NCBI GenBank assembly: GCA_902514765.1 | Contig: CABXSA010000006.1 | Coordinates: 1 to 45,603 of the forward strand | Length of the DNA stretch: 45,603 bases | DNA from: an uncultured SAR86 cluster bacterium | GTDB taxonomy: Bacteria > Pseudomonadota > Gammaproteobacteria > Magnimaribacterales > AG-339-G14 | Direction: 5' to 3' | In this document: positions 11,475-21,662 of the stretch, piece after piece | How the letters are laid out: each line of letters begins with the position of its first letter | Numbering within the stretch: the stretch's first letter is position 1 | Notes under the pieces: model-generated | Seen by the model: only the letters and a program-made list of their open reading frames with translations | Told to the model about the DNA's origin: nothing | Database searches by the model: none | Made by a program: the position numbers and the translations under genes

Positions 11475-12779
11475 TTATCTTTTAAACCCTTTTAAATTAG
11501 CTTTCTTCATCAAAGACTGATACTGACTCGATAAAAGGTGTGATTGTACCTGAGCCATGAAGTCCATTACCACTACTACTGCAATTAAAAGTGAAGTTCC
11601 TCCAAGATAAAAAGGAACATTCGCGGAAACAATTAGAAATTGGGGTAACAAACAAATCATAACCATGTATATGGATCCCCAAACTGTCAATCTAGACATA
11701 ACATTGTCAATGTATTCTTCTGTATGACCTCCTGGTCTTATTCCGGGAAGGAAGCCTCCAGATCTTTTTAAGTTATCTGAAATATCTTTCGCTGGAAACT
11801 GAATAGCTGTATAAAAAAAGCAAAAATAAGCAATCAAGATAGCAAAAACAATAACATACAAAGGCTGTCCTGGACTTAATGCTAAAGATACTTCTTGCAA
11901 CCACTCCATTCCTTCTCTTTCTCCAAACCAGCGAGCGATTGACCCTGGAAAAAGTACTATACTGCTAGCGAAAATAGCAGGAATCACTCCTGACATATTA
12001 ACTTTTAATGGCACATGCGAAGCTTGTCCCATAGCCATTTGGTTAGGATTTCTTCTAGCATAATTTACAGTTACTCTTCTTTGTGCCCTTTCTACCCAAA
12101 CTATAAAAGAAATGGCAAGTATCGCCATAAAGGCAACTGTAAGAAGTAAGATGAGGCTTATTTCTCCTTGTCTCGCTCCTTCAAAGGATTGTCCAATTGC
12201 ACTTGGCAAACCAGATACGATGCTTGCAAAAATAATTAGTGAGATACCATTTCCTATACCTCTTTCATTTACTTGCTCTCCAAGCCAAACTAAAAACATT
12301 GTACCTGTAACAAAAGAAACCACCGCAGTAAAAATGAACATAGTTCCAGGATCTATTGCCATTCCTTGAGAAGAAAGTGCTATAGCAAAACCCATAGATT
12401 GAAATATTGCTAAAAGCAAAGTTCCTAAGCGGACATAATGTGTTCTTTTTCTTCTTCCTTGTTCGCCCTCTTGCCTAAACATTTTCTTAAGACTTGGGGT
12501 AGTGGCTTCTAAAAGATTCATCACAATAGCCGCAGTGATATATGGAACAACGTTAAGAGCCATGATGCTCATTCTTTCCAAAGCGCCCCCAGAGAACATA
12601 TTGAACATACTAAGCAAGGTTCCTTGATTTTGATCAAATAAAGAGGAGATTTTTACGGGGTCTATTCCTGGAACAGGTATGTGTGTACCAATCCTGTAAA
12701 TGATAAGTGCTAGTAAGACAAATCTCAGTCTAGACCAAAGTTCGGAAAGACCGGACGATTTGGGATTGATAGCAGCCAT
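11475..12779 (-). CDS. secY: Preprotein translocase subunit SecY
   Basis: [24 protein letters not shown]; multi-[15 protein letters not shown]. Confidence 0.98.
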   Translation of the reverse strand: MAAINPKSSGLSELWSRLRFVLLALIIYRIGTHIPVPGIDPVKISSLFDQNQGTLLSMFNMFSGGALERMSIMALNVVPYITAAIVMNLLEATTPSLKKMFRQEGEQGRRKRTHYVRLGTLLLAIFQSMGFAIALSSQGMAIDPGTMFIFTAVVSFVTGTMFLVWLGEQVNERGIGNGISLIIFASIVSGLPSAIGQSFEGARQGEISLILLLTVAFMAILAISFIVWVERAQRRVTVNYARRNPNQMAMGQASHVPLKVNMSGVIPAIFASSIVLFPGSIARWFGEREGMEWLQEVSLALSPGQPLYVIVFAILIAYFCFFYTAIQFPAKDISDNLKRSGGFLPGIRPGGHTEEYIDNVMSRLTVWGSIYMVMICLLPQFLIVSANVPFYLGGTSLLIAVVVVMDFMAQVQSHLLSSQYQSLMKKANLKGFKR

Positions 12780-13207
12780 TAACCTACCTCGCCTCCAGAT
12801 TTTTTGACTTCTTCTGAAGCAGTTTTTGAAATTTTTAGACCTTTTATTTTGATGGCTTTTTTTAGCTCACCAGAATTAATTACTTTAACTTCTTTTGTTA
12901 TTCTTGAAATTAGTTTGTTTGCTTTTAAAACATCAAGATCAATGATCTCTTCAGATAAATTATTCAAATCACCAAGCTTGATGTGTGTTTTATATTTTGA
13001 TGACCTAGAGGTAAAGCCAAATTTAGGTAATCTTTGTTGAATTGGCATTTGCCCACCTTCAAATCCAGGACGAACCTTTCCACCAGATCTTGCTTTTTGA
13101 CCTTTATGTCCTTTTCCAGAAGTTTTACCTAAACCAGAACCTGCTCCTCGACCGACTCTTTTAGTAGGTTTGTTTTTTATATTAGGATTTAATTCGTTAA
13201 GCTTCAT
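12779..13207 (-). CDS. rplO: 50S ribosomal protein L15
   Basis: Start set at MKLNELNPN (13207), one-base overlap with rpmD stop; RVGRGAGSGLGKTSGKGHKGQ. Confidence 0.96.
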   Translation of the reverse strand: MKLNELNPNIKNKPTKRVGRGAGSGLGKTSGKGHKGQKARSGGKVRPGFEGGQMPIQQRLPKFGFTSRSSKYKTHIKLGDLNNLSEEIIDLDVLKANKLISRITKEVKVINSGELKKAIKIKGLKISKTASEEVKKSGGEVG

Positions 13208-13395
13208 TATTCCTCGATTACCTCTATCAAATGCCTGCATTTATTTATCATGCCAAGATTCTCTTTTGTGTTTTTAACTTGTACCACGTGATTGATTTTT
13301 TTTAAGCCCAATCCCCTTAAAGAGAGTCTCTGGTTTCTTTTAGAACCAGTTACGCTTTTAATTTGTTTAACAGAAATTGTTTTTTCTTCAGCCAT
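13207..13395 (-). CDS. rpmD: 50S ribosomal protein L30
   Basis: KTISVKQIKSVTGSKRNQRLSLRGLGLKKINH. Confidence 0.95.
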   Translation of the reverse strand: MAEEKTISVKQIKSVTGSKRNQRLSLRGLGLKKINHVVQVKNTKENLGMINKCRHLIEVIEE

Positions 13396-13397
13396 GA

Positions 13398-13880
13398 TTA
13401 TTTTGATCTTCTTAATGCAACTTTTTCTGGTGATTCTATTTCCGATAAACCTTTGAATGTAGCTCTTACAACGTTAATTTGATTTGTCGAGCCATATGAT
13501 TTAGCTAATACGTCTTTTACACCAGCAAGCTCTAAAACCGCTCGCATTGCTCCTCCAGCGATAATTCCTGTTCCTGGTGAAGCAGGCTGCATGTAAACAG
13601 TTGCCGATCCATGTTTAGCTTTAACTGCATAATGAATAGTTGATCCATTTAGGTCGACATTAACCATATTTCTTCTAGCACTTTCTAATGCTTTTTGAAT
13701 TGCTATAGGTACTTCCCTTGCTTTTCCTCTACCAAAACCTACTTTCCCTTTTCCATCACCAACTACGGTTAAGGCAGTAAAACCGAATAGCCTTCCTCCT
13801 TTAACTACTTTGGCAACTCTATTAACACCAACTAGTTTTTCTTCTAAAACTTCTGTGGTTTGTTCAAAATTTTCTTCCAT
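13398..13880 (-). CDS. rpsE: 30S ribosomal protein S5
   Basis: [37 protein letters not shown]. Confidence 0.98.
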   Translation of the reverse strand: MEENFEQTTEVLEEKLVGVNRVAKVVKGGRLFGFTALTVVGDGKGKVGFGRGKAREVPIAIQKALESARRNMVNVDLNGSTIHYAVKAKHGSATVYMQPASPGTGIIAGGAMRAVLELAGVKDVLAKSYGSTNQINVVRATFKGLSEIESPEKVALRRSK

Positions 13881-13888
13881 ATTCTTCT

Positions 13889-14236
13889 CTAAAATTCTAA
13901 TCCCTGAGACCTAGCACCATCAGCAAGCGACTTCACTCTTCCGTGATATTTATAGCCAGATCTATCAAAAGTAACTTTTTTTATCCCTTGCTCAATTGCC
14001 CTTTTTGCAACTAATTCTCCGACCTTCTCAGCTGCTTCAACATTTCCTCCGTTGGTAGCTTTTAACTCTTTATCTAGCGAGGAAGCCTGAGCAAGTATTT
14101 GTTTTCCGTCAATTGAGAATACTTGTGCGTAAATGTGTTTTGCAGATCTAAATATAGCTAGCCTATTAATATTAAGGCCTTCGGATAGACTTCTTAGTTT
14201 TCTTGCTCTTCTATTTCTTGCTTCAATCTTTTTCAT
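13889..14236 (-). CDS. rplR: 50S ribosomal protein L18
   Basis: Start set at [13 protein letters not shown] (14236), just after rplF stop; L18 C-terminal [21 protein letters not shown]. Confidence 0.93.
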   Translation of the reverse strand: MKKIEARNRRARKLRSLSEGLNINRLAIFRSAKHIYAQVFSIDGKQILAQASSLDKELKATNGGNVEAAEKVGELVAKRAIEQGIKKVTFDRSGYKYHGRVKSLADGARSQGLEF

Positions 14237-14237
14237 C

Positions 14238-14777
14238 TTAAGCAGTTTTCTTAGATTCTTTCCTTTTAATATGTTCATCGGAATATTTAACTCCTTTTCC
14301 TTTGTAAGGTTCCGGAGGTCTAAAAGCTCTTATCTCTGAGGCTGTATCACCTAGTAGTTGTTTGTTAGTAGACGTCAACACTAATTCTGTATTGGTAGGA
14401 GCTTCAGCAGTAACTCCATCAGGCAGTTTGTAGTTAATTGGATGTGAATAGCCAAGTGAGAGTTCAAGGTTTGCTCCTGATACTTTTACCCTGTAACCGA
14501 CGCCATTAATTTCGAGTTTTTTTTCAAAACCTTTAGTGACACCTTCTATCATATTCAAAGTAAGAGATCTCATGGTGCTTGTCATTGAAACAGAGGTTTT
14601 GTCCTCCAAGTCTTTTGGGTTGAAGAGAATTGAATCCTCCTCTAAAGAAACTTTAACAGTATCGTGCACATTAAGAGATAGCTCTCCCTTTGATCCGGAA
14701 ATCGATAGAACGTCTTCAGCTATTGACGCTTTTGCGCCATCAGAAAGAGGTAATTTTCTATTTATATTTCTTGCCAT
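14238..14777 (-). CDS. rplF: 50S ribosomal protein L6
   Basis: RPPEPYKGKGVKYSDE motif. Confidence 0.97.
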   Translation of the reverse strand: MARNINRKLPLSDGAKASIAEDVLSISGSKGELSLNVHDTVKVSLEEDSILFNPKDLEDKTSVSMTSTMRSLTLNMIEGVTKGFEKKLEINGVGYRVKVSGANLELSLGYSHPINYKLPDGVTAEAPTNTELVLTSTNKQLLGDTASEIRAFRPPEPYKGKGVKYSDEHIKRKESKKTA

Positions 14778-14778
14778 T

Positions 14779-15174
14779 TTAAAATACCGTACAGATTAGT
14801 TCGCCACCTACTTTTTCTTTTTTTGCTTGATCGCTGGTAATGATTCCCTTGCTAGTTGTCATGATAGCTGTACCCAAACCCCCTTTAACAGGAGGAATTT
14901 GATCAAAGGAAAAGTACTTGCGAAGCCCTGGTTTGCTTGCTCTATCAAATTCTTTAATAACAGGTAAATCCTCGAAATATTTAAGAGTAATTTTAATTTC
15001 CTGCTTGGGCTGTTCTCCTACTAGCTCAACTTTTTTAATATAACCTTCTGATTCAAGAACCTGGCATATACCGAACTTAATTTTAGAGGAATCAAAAAGT
15101 ACTTCTTTGTGACCTCTAGATTGAGCATTTTTAACTCTTGCGATCATGTCTGAAATTGGGTCTTGCATACTCAT
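14779..15174 (-). CDS. rpsH: 30S ribosomal protein S8
   Basis: MQDPISDMIARVKNAQ; true start may be the second Met (15168). Confidence 0.96.
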   Translation of the reverse strand: MSMQDPISDMIARVKNAQSRGHKEVLFDSSKIKFGICQVLESEGYIKKVELVGEQPKQEIKITLKYFEDLPVIKEFDRASKPGLRKYFSFDQIPPVKGGLGTAIMTTSKGIITSDQAKKEKVGGELICTVF

Positions 15175-15179
15175 AATTC

Positions 15180-15485
15180 TTACCAGCTTGATTTTACTAA
15201 TCCGGGGACATCTCCTCTCATAGCTAATTCTCTTAATTTATTTCTTGAAAGACCAAATTTTCTGTAAACAGCATGAGGTCTTCCCGTGATTTGACATCTT
15301 CTTTGAAGACGAATTGGATTTGCATCTCTTGGAAGTTTTTGCAATTTCTCTCTAGCAGCAAACTTATCTTCATCAGAAGATTGAAAATCTGCAATTATCT
15401 TTTTTAGCTCTGCCCTTTTAGCAGCATAGCGTTCAACTGTTTTTTGTCTCTTTATTTCTCTTGCGATCATTGATTTTTTTGCCAT
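15180..15485 (-). CDS. rpsN: 30S ribosomal protein S14
   Basis: 101 aa long form, [27 protein letters not shown]. Confidence 0.97.
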   Translation of the reverse strand: MAKKSMIAREIKRQKTVERYAAKRAELKKIIADFQSSDEDKFAAREKLQKLPRDANPIRLQRRCQITGRPHAVYRKFGLSRNKLRELAMRGDVPGLVKSSW

Positions 15486-15494
15486 TTTTTTACC

Positions 15495-16043
15495 TCAGCT
15501 AACAAATGGAAAATTTAGTTCTTTAAGTAAGGACAAGCCTTCTTCATCGTTTCTTGCAGAAGTAGTAATACTTATATCCATACCTCTGATTTTTTGGACT
15601 TTGTCATAGTCAATTTCCGGGAAAATAATATGCTCTTTTATTCCCATGGTGTAATTACCTTGTCCATCAAAAGACTTGACGCTAAGTCCTCTGAAATCTC
15701 TTTCTCTTGGAATTGCGATATTCAAGAGTCTATCTAGAAAATCGTACATTCTTTCCCCTCTTAGGGTTACTTTGCAACCTATAGGATAGCCATCTCTAAT
15801 TTTAAAACTTGCTACTGACTTTCTTACAAGCGTTTTTACTGGCTGCTGACCAGAAATTAGTCTTAGATCTTCGATTGCAGTATCAATAACTTTTCTGTCG
15901 TTTACTGCATCTGGCCCTAAACCCATGTTAAGAGTTACTTTAGTAATTTTAGGCACTGCCATATTTGACTTAAAACCTAAAGATTCCTTTAAGTTTGGAA
16001 TAGCCTTTTCAAGATAAGTTTTCTTTAAAATTGAAGTACTCAT
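15495..16043 (-). CDS. rplE: 50S ribosomal protein L5
   Basis: [33 protein letters not shown]. Confidence 0.98.
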   Translation of the reverse strand: MSTSILKKTYLEKAIPNLKESLGFKSNMAVPKITKVTLNMGLGPDAVNDRKVIDTAIEDLRLISGQQPVKTLVRKSVASFKIRDGYPIGCKVTLRGERMYDFLDRLLNIAIPRERDFRGLSVKSFDGQGNYTMGIKEHIIFPEIDYDKVQKIRGMDISITTSARNDEEGLSLLKELNFPFVS

Positions 16044-16351
16044 TTGATTTCTTTTCCGTCCGATTTAAAAACTCTTATTTTTTTATCCTTTTTAATTTCA
16101 AAATTAATCTTGTCTGCTTTTTTTGATTTCTTGTTATATATAGCTAAGTTAGAAATATCAATTGGAGATTCTTTTTCAAGAATACCTCCTTGAATATTAA
16201 GTTGAGGGTTAGGCTTCTGATGTTTTTTAACGATTTTAACTCCAGAGATAATGCATTTTGTTTCTGAGATAAATTTAGAAAGAGTTCCAGTTTTTCCTGT
16301 ATCTTTTCCGGATATCACAATAACCTCGTCTCCAGTTCTAAGTTTTTTCAT
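16040..16351 (-). CDS. rplX: 50S ribosomal protein L24
   Basis: KOW motif [20 protein letters not shown] overlap with rplE. Confidence 0.96.
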   Translation of the reverse strand: MKKLRTGDEVIVISGKDTGKTGTLSKFISETKCIISGVKIVKKHQKPNPQLNIQGGILEKESPIDISNLAIYNKKSKKADKINFEIKKDKKIRVFKSDGKEIK

Positions 16352-16353
16352 AA

Positions 16354-16722
16354 TTAAATGACCTCCGGAGCAAGAGAAATAATTCTCATGAAATCTTTAC
16401 TTCTAAGCTCTCTTGATACAGGCCCGAAAATTCTAGTGCCAATTGGCTGTTTTTGAGTGTTAACTAAAACTGCTGCATTATCATCAAATCTTATACTCGA
16501 ACCGTCTTCTCTTTTAATATCTTTTTTAGTTCTTACAACAACTGCTTCAGCAACTTGCCCTTTTTTTACCCTTCCAGTTGGAATAGCTTCTTTTATAGCA
16601 ACTTTGATAATATCCCCAACTCGGGCGTATCTTCTTTTAGAGCCGCCAAGAACTTTTATACACATAACTTTCCTTGCTCCACTGTTATCTGCAATTTCTA
16701 AAATGGTTTGAGTTTGAATCAT
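16354..16722 (-). CDS. rplN: 50S ribosomal protein L14
   Basis: [27 protein letters not shown]. Confidence 0.98.
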   Translation of the reverse strand: MIQTQTILEIADNSGARKVMCIKVLGGSKRRYARVGDIIKVAIKEAIPTGRVKKGQVAEAVVVRTKKDIKREDGSSIRFDDNAAVLVNTQKQPIGTRIFGPVSRELRSKDFMRIISLAPEVI

Positions 16723-16724
16723 TT

Positions 16725-16988
16725 TTATTCAACTCCCTCAAATACTCTAAGAACTTCAATAAGTTTCCAAGATTTAGATTTTGAGTAAGGCTTACATTCC
16801 ATAATTTTTACCTTATCTCCTAAGTTGCTGGAATTATCTTCATCATGGAAGCTAATTTTTGATGAGCGTTTTATAATTTTTCCTAAAGTTTTATGTTTAA
16901 CACTTCTTTGAATGAGAGCTACCCTAGATTTATCTCCAGAAATACTAACAACTGACCCAACTAAAGTTCTTTCAATTACTTCACTCAT
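16725..16988 (-). CDS. rpsQ: 30S ribosomal protein S17
   Basis: [32 protein letters not shown]. Confidence 0.95.
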   Translation of the reverse strand: MSEVIERTLVGSVVSISGDKSRVALIQRSVKHKTLGKIIKRSSKISFHDEDNSSNLGDKVKIMECKPYSKSKSWKLIEVLRVFEGVE

Positions 16989-17155
16989 TTTTCTATTCCC
17001 ATTCTTTCTTTAGTTTTTAATCTTGCTATGTCTTTTCTTAATTCCGATAGTTTGTGAGTCTCTTTAAGCGAGCCCGCACTATTTTTTAATTTCAAATCTA
17101 AATACTCCATATTGAGTTTTTCAATTTCGGATAAGTTTGCTTTTTTCTTGGCCAT
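16985..17155 (-). CDS. rpmC: 50S ribosomal protein L29
   Basis: Not in ORF track; manual translation [56 protein letters not shown]; between rplP and rpsQ. Confidence 0.92.
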   Translation of the reverse strand: MAKKKANLSEIEKLNMEYLDLKLKNSAGSLKETHKLSELRKDIARLKTKERMGIEK

Positions 17156-17568
17156 TAAACCGATCTCCTTTGAACAAATTTTGTTCCTACAGGTAATTTT
17201 GCAGCTGCTAAAGTCAAAGCTTCTCTTGCAATTGATTCATCAACACCTTCCATCTCATAGAGAATTCTCCCTGGTTTTATAGGACAAACCCAATACTCAA
17301 CATTTCCTTTACCTTTACCTTGTCTAACTTCTAGAGGTTTTTTTGTAATTGGCTTATCGGGGAAGATTCTTATCCAAATTTTTGCTCCCCTCTTAACATG
17401 TCTTGTCATAGCTCTTCTTGCAGCCTCAATTTGTCTTGAAGTAATTTGTCCTCGAGATGTGGCTTTAAGCCCAAAAGCACCGAAATCCAAGGAATTACCC
17501 TTTTGGGCAAGACCTCTATTGCGGCCCTTCATTTGTTTTCTATATTTTGTTCTTTTAGGTTGAAACAT
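17155..17568 (-). CDS. rplP: 50S ribosomal protein L16
   Basis: [19 protein letters not shown]. Confidence 0.98.
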   Translation of the reverse strand: MFQPKRTKYRKQMKGRNRGLAQKGNSLDFGAFGLKATSRGQITSRQIEAARRAMTRHVKRGAKIWIRIFPDKPITKKPLEVRQGKGKGNVEYWVCPIKPGRILYEMEGVDESIAREALTLAAAKLPVGTKFVQRRSV

Positions 17569-17573
17569 AATTT

Positions 17574-18224
17574 TTAGTTATCAGTTTTTTTTGGTTTGGT
17601 AGATATTTCACCTCTGCAAATCCAAACTTTTACTCCAATGATTCCATAGGTTGTTTTTGCTTCTGCAAGACCATAATCTATATCTGCTCTGAGAGTGTGA
17701 AGAGGTACTCTCCCTTCTTTGTGCCATTCGGCTCTCGCAATTTCTGCTCCACCCAATCTTCCTGCAACTCTAACTTTTACTCCTTGAGCACCTTGACGCA
17801 TAGTATTTTGTGCAGCTCTTTTAATAACTCTTCTAAACATTGCACGTCTTTCAAGTTGAACCGCAATATTTGCAGCAACCAGTTGAGCATCTAAATCGGG
17901 TTTTCTTATCTCTTGTATGTTTAGGCTAACTGGAACTTCCATTAACTTTGTAAGTTCATCCCTTAAACGATCTATGTCCTCACCTTTTTTTCCAATGATC
18001 ATTCCTGGCCTTGAAGTATGAATGGTTACTTTTCCACTCTGTGAAGGACGTTCAATTTCAATTTTGCTTACAAAAGAATTATCAAGTTCTTTTTTCAGGA
18101 ACTCTCTAACAGCAAAATCATTTAGCAAAAGTTCTTGATACTTGTCTTTTTCAGCATACCAAGTTGAATTGTGCTTTCGTGAAATACCTAATCGTATTCC
18201 TATCGGGTTTACTTTTTGTCCCAT
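17574..18224 (-). CDS. rpsC: 30S ribosomal protein S3
   Basis: [16 protein letters not shown] motif [13 protein letters not shown]. Confidence 0.98.
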   Translation of the reverse strand: MGQKVNPIGIRLGISRKHNSTWYAEKDKYQELLLNDFAVREFLKKELDNSFVSKIEIERPSQSGKVTIHTSRPGMIIGKKGEDIDRLRDELTKLMEVPVSLNIQEIRKPDLDAQLVAANIAVQLERRAMFRRVIKRAAQNTMRQGAQGVKVRVAGRLGGAEIARAEWHKEGRVPLHTLRADIDYGLAEAKTTYGIIGVKVWICRGEISTKPKKTDN

Positions 18225-18566
18225 TTAGTTTTTCTCACTCCCTAAAGTTATGTTGACATGACAACTTCGTTTTTGAATTCTGTCCGCTCTACCTCTAGCT
18301 CTTGCTTGGATTCTTTTAAGAATAAAAGATTCATCAACTTTAATTTCTGAAACAAAAAGATCGTCAATATCCAAACCTTTGTTGTTTTCAGCATTTGCGA
18401 TTGCTGACTCCAAAAGCTTAAGAACATTTGAGGCAGAAGATTTCTTGCTGAAAGATAATATGTCTATGGCCTCTTCAACTCTCTTACCTCTAATTTGATC
18501 AGCTACTAACCTTACTTTGAAAGGTGAAACAGTTAATCTACTAAGCTTTGCTTTTACTTCAGTCAT
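18225..18566 (-). CDS. rplV: 50S ribosomal protein L22
   Basis: [33 protein letters not shown]. Confidence 0.97.
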   Translation of the reverse strand: MTEVKAKLSRLTVSPFKVRLVADQIRGKRVEEAIDILSFSKKSSASNVLKLLESAIANAENNKGLDIDDLFVSEIKVDESFILKRIQARARGRADRIQKRSCHVNITLGSEKN

Positions 18567-18568
18567 AC

Positions 18569-18841
18569 TTAACCCGCTTGTCTGTCTCCCGAGTGCATCT
18601 TGAAAGTTCTTGTTGGGACAAATTCGCCTAACTTGTGTCCAACCATGTCCTCTTTAATAAGGATTGGCACATGAGCACGCCCATTGTGGACTGCAATAGT
18701 CAAGTTCACCATTTCAGGTGTAATCATTGATCTCCTTGACCAAGTTTTTATTGGTCTTTTGCTCTTTTCTTCAATCGCCTTTTGCACTTTCTCTTCAAGA
18801 TGATGATCTACAAAAGGACCTTTTTTTACTGATCTAACCAT
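18569..18841 (-). CDS. rpsS: 30S ribosomal protein S19
   Basis: [32 protein letters not shown]. Confidence 0.98.
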   Translation of the reverse strand: MVRSVKKGPFVDHHLEEKVQKAIEEKSKRPIKTWSRRSMITPEMVNLTIAVHNGRAHVPILIKEDMVGHKLGEFVPTRTFKMHSGDRQAG

Positions 18842-19665
18842 TACTTCTTCCTTCTTCTAACAATTAGTGAATCTGTTCTTTTATTGCTTCTGGTTCTGTA
18901 TCCTTTAGTAGGAACTCCCCAAGGAGAAACAGGATGTCTTCCTCCAGATGTTTTTCCCTCACCACCCCCATGAGGATGGTCAATAGGGTTCATTGCTACT
19001 CCTCTAACAGTGGGTCTCACTCCGATCCATCTTTTAGCGCCAGCTTTACCGAAAGATTTTAGAGAATGTTCTTGATTTGAGACTTCTCCAATTGTTGCTC
19101 TGCATTCAGTCAGAACTTTTCTAACCTCACCGCTTTTAAGTCTTAGAGTTGCATACTGACCTTCTTTAGCAACAAACTGTACGTAGGTACCTGCGCTTCT
19201 TGCGAGTTGTGCTCCCTTTCCTGGTTTCAGCTCTACACAGTGAAGAATTGTTCCAACAGGAATATCTTTTAAAACCAGGGTATTTCCGACATTTACCGAT
19301 GCCTTTTCTCCAGAAATCACCTGATCATTTACTTTTAGGTTTTTGGGGGCAATTATGTATCTTCTCTCCCCGTCGTTATAAAGCAATAAAGCTATAAACG
19401 CTGACCTATTAGGATCATATTCAATTCTTTCTACCTTTGCGGGGATATTATCCTTGTTCCTTTTGAAATCAATAATCCTATAGTGTTGCTTGTGCCCCCC
19501 ACCAATGTGGCGTGTTGTAATTCTTCCCGCATTGTTTCTACCGCCAGTTTTACTTTTTTTAGTTATAAGTGAGGACAAAGGCCTACCTTTATATAAATCT
19601 TTTTCAGTTTGAAGGCTTCTAAATCTTCTTCCTGGTGACGTTGGTTTTGCCTTTACTACTGCCAT
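18841..19665 (-). CDS. rplB: 50S ribosomal protein L2
   Basis: [40 protein letters not shown]. Confidence 0.98.
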   Translation of the reverse strand: MAVVKAKPTSPGRRFRSLQTEKDLYKGRPLSSLITKKSKTGGRNNAGRITTRHIGGGHKQHYRIIDFKRNKDNIPAKVERIEYDPNRSAFIALLLYNDGERRYIIAPKNLKVNDQVISGEKASVNVGNTLVLKDIPVGTILHCVELKPGKGAQLARSAGTYVQFVAKEGQYATLRLKSGEVRKVLTECRATIGEVSNQEHSLKSFGKAGAKRWIGVRPTVRGVAMNPIDHPHGGGEGKTSGGRHPVSPWGVPTKGYRTRSNKRTDSLIVRRRKK

Positions 19666-19666
19666 T

Positions 19667-19969
19667 TTATTCTTGAATAATCTCGATTCGTTGTTCTGGT
19701 TTTAATGAAACATAGGCTTTTTTCCAATCAGATTTTTTTCTAATCTTCCCTCTAAGATTCATCATTCGTTTTGTCTTCCCTTTAACATTCAAAATATTCA
19801 CCTTCGTAACATTTACATCAAATTTTGCTTCTATAGCTTTTTTTACTTGATTTTTTGTTGCAGAAGTATTCACTTTGAATACGTATGTATTTGCGTTTTG
19901 TCCAACCAAAGAAGATTTCTCAGAAACTAAAGCTGATTCGATAATTTTGTTTGGAATAATAGTACTCAC
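19667..19969 (-). CDS. rplW: 50S ribosomal protein L23
   Basis: [19 protein letters not shown]; operon position. Confidence 0.96.
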   Translation of the reverse strand: MSTIIPNKIIESALVSEKSSLVGQNANTYVFKVNTSATKNQVKKAIEAKFDVNVTKVNILNVKGKTKRMMNLRGKIRKKSDWKKAYVSLKPEQRIEIIQE

Positions 19970-20580
19970 GATAATTTCTCTTCAATAAGGTTAAGACAAT
20001 TTTCTGCGATCACTACTGAGTTAAACTTCAATAAGTTAATAGGATTCAAAGTATTCAAGTTGGTTACATTCACATTTGGTAAGTTTCTTGAAGCTAAACT
20101 GAGATTATTTGAAATTTCATCAACAATAAATAGGCCCTCATTAAGTTCATTTTTCTTTAAAAACTCTACAAAATCTTTAGTCTTTGGGTTTTCTATATTT
20201 ATTTGGTCAGATAAAAAAACTCTATTTTCTTTTGCAAGAGACGAAAAAATTGATCGCATGGCAGATTTATACATTTTCTTATTAAGTTTTTTTGGTTTTG
20301 CTGACTTAGTTGAAGCAGGAAATACAACTCCTCCACCACGCCAAAGAGGACTTCTAGATGTTCCTGCCCTAGCTCTTCCTGTTCCCTTTTGACGCCAAGG
20401 TTTTTTTCCACCTCCTCTAACAGCAGATCTATTTTTTTGAGCCTTTGTGCCGGGGTGGCTATTTTCAATATAGATTTTGATGAGTTGAGCGATAAGATCT
20501 TTATTTATCTCAACTCCAAAGATTTTTTCAGAAACTTCAGCCTCAGTTGTTTTAGAAGATTTTAAAAAAGGTAATTTCAT
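19966..20580 (-). CDS. rplD: 50S ribosomal protein L4
   Basis: GGGKKPWRQKGTGRARAGTSRSPLWRGGGVVF. Confidence 0.97.
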   Translation of the reverse strand: MKLPFLKSSKTTEAEVSEKIFGVEINKDLIAQLIKIYIENSHPGTKAQKNRSAVRGGGKKPWRQKGTGRARAGTSRSPLWRGGGVVFPASTKSAKPKKLNKKMYKSAMRSIFSSLAKENRVFLSDQINIENPKTKDFVEFLKKNELNEGLFIVDEISNNLSLASRNLPNVNVTNLNTLNPINLLKFNSVVIAENCLNLIEEKLS

Positions 20581-21215
20581 GATTTTTTAGTTGCCGGTTT
20601 AATGGTGACTTCTGATCCATTTGGACCAGGAACAGCTCCCTTGATTAAAATGAAGTTATTTTCCAGATCGATTTTTTGGACTTTTAAATTTTGTGTAGTT
20701 TGTCTTACGTTACCCATGTGTCCTGACATTTTTTTTCCTTTCCAAACTCTTCCAGGAGTTTGACATTGTCCAATTGAACCAGGTTTTCTATGAGCAAGAG
20801 AGTTTCCGTGAGTAGCGTCTTGAGTTGCGAAATTCCATCTTTTAACTGTACCCGCAAAGCCTTTTCCTTTTGTTGTTCCAATTACATCAACGAATTGGCC
20901 TTCCTCAAATATATCGGCCTTTATTTCAGAGCCTATATCAAGATTTTCTTCTTCACTTATATTTAAGGAAAATTCTTGAGAAAGTTTTTTGAAGGAAATA
21001 TTGTTTTTTTTCAAATGACCTATTTCAGCTTTAGATTGATTTTTTTCCGATTTCTCTACTGCTGATATTTGAATAGCATCATAACCATCATTTTCAGAAG
21101 TTTTAATCTGAGAAATAACATTCGAATGAATTTTCAAAATTGTTACAGGAACAGATTTTCCTTCTTCAGTAAAGACCCTGCTCATTCCTTCTTTTCTTGC
21201 AATTAATCCAATCAT
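20577..21215 (-). CDS. rplC: 50S ribosomal protein L3
   Basis: MIGLIARKEGMSRVFTEEG; THGNSLAHRKPGSIGQCQTPGRVWKGKKMSGHMG. Confidence 0.98.
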   Translation of the reverse strand: MIGLIARKEGMSRVFTEEGKSVPVTILKIHSNVISQIKTSENDGYDAIQISAVEKSEKNQSKAEIGHLKKNNISFKKLSQEFSLNISEEENLDIGSEIKADIFEEGQFVDVIGTTKGKGFAGTVKRWNFATQDATHGNSLAHRKPGSIGQCQTPGRVWKGKKMSGHMGNVRQTTQNLKVQKIDLENNFILIKGAVPGPNGSEVTIKPATKKS

Positions 21216-21218
21216 TTT

Positions 21219-21539
21219 TTAATTGAGTTCATCTAGGGATATTTGTACGTCTACACCAGCAGAAAGGTCTAATTTCATTAGCGCATCCACTGTTTTTTCA
21301 GTAGGTTTTATTATGTCCATAATACGTTTGTAAGTTCTAATCTCGTATTGATCACGAGCATCCTTATCTTTGTGGGGAGAAATTAAAATTGTTGTTTGCC
21401 TTTTTCTCACAGGCATTGGAATAGGGCCTTTTACAACTGCACCAGTTCTTTTAACAGTCTCTACAATTTCTTTTGCAGACTTGTCTATCAGCTTGTTATC
21501 AAAAGCTTTTAGACGGATTCTTATATTTTGGCTTTGCAA
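21219..21539 (-). CDS. rpsJ: 30S ribosomal protein S10 / NusE (TTG start)
   Basis: [19 protein letters not shown]; first codon reads TTG (caa at 21537-21539); GAGG six bases upstream. Confidence 0.97.
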   Translation of the reverse strand: MQSQNIRIRLKAFDNKLIDKSAKEIVETVKRTGAVVKGPIPMPVRKRQTTILISPHKDKDARDQYEIRTYKRIMDIIKPTEKTVDALMKLDLSAGVDVQISLDELN

Positions 21540-21566
21540 AGCTAACCTCTATTTAAACAACAAAAT

Positions 21567-21578
21567 TTTTAAAGAACA
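21567..21578 (-). promoter_or_regulatory. boxA-like element in rpsJ leader (TGTTCTTTAAAA)
   Basis: Minus-strand TGTTCTTTAAAAATTTT resembles rRNA antitermination boxA TGCTCTTTAACA. Confidence 0.45.
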
Positions 21579-21626
21579 TTCCGAAAAAAATCGGTCTTTT
21601 ACATATAAATACGCAAAAGAGCGGCA

Positions 21627-21655
21627 ATTCTATGCCTGCCCTTAGAGACTGTCAA
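21627..21655 (-). promoter_or_regulatory. Strong sigma70 promoter for S10 operon (TTGACA-N17-TAGAAT)
   Basis: TTGACA (rc of 21650-21655), 17 nt spacer, TAGAAT (rc of 21627-21632), then TGCCGC. Confidence 0.85.
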
Positions 21656-21662
21656 TAAGAAA

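Noticed and set aside
20199-20468. 89-aa minus ORF in another frame of rplD
   Set aside because: Alternative frame inside L4; no independent support.
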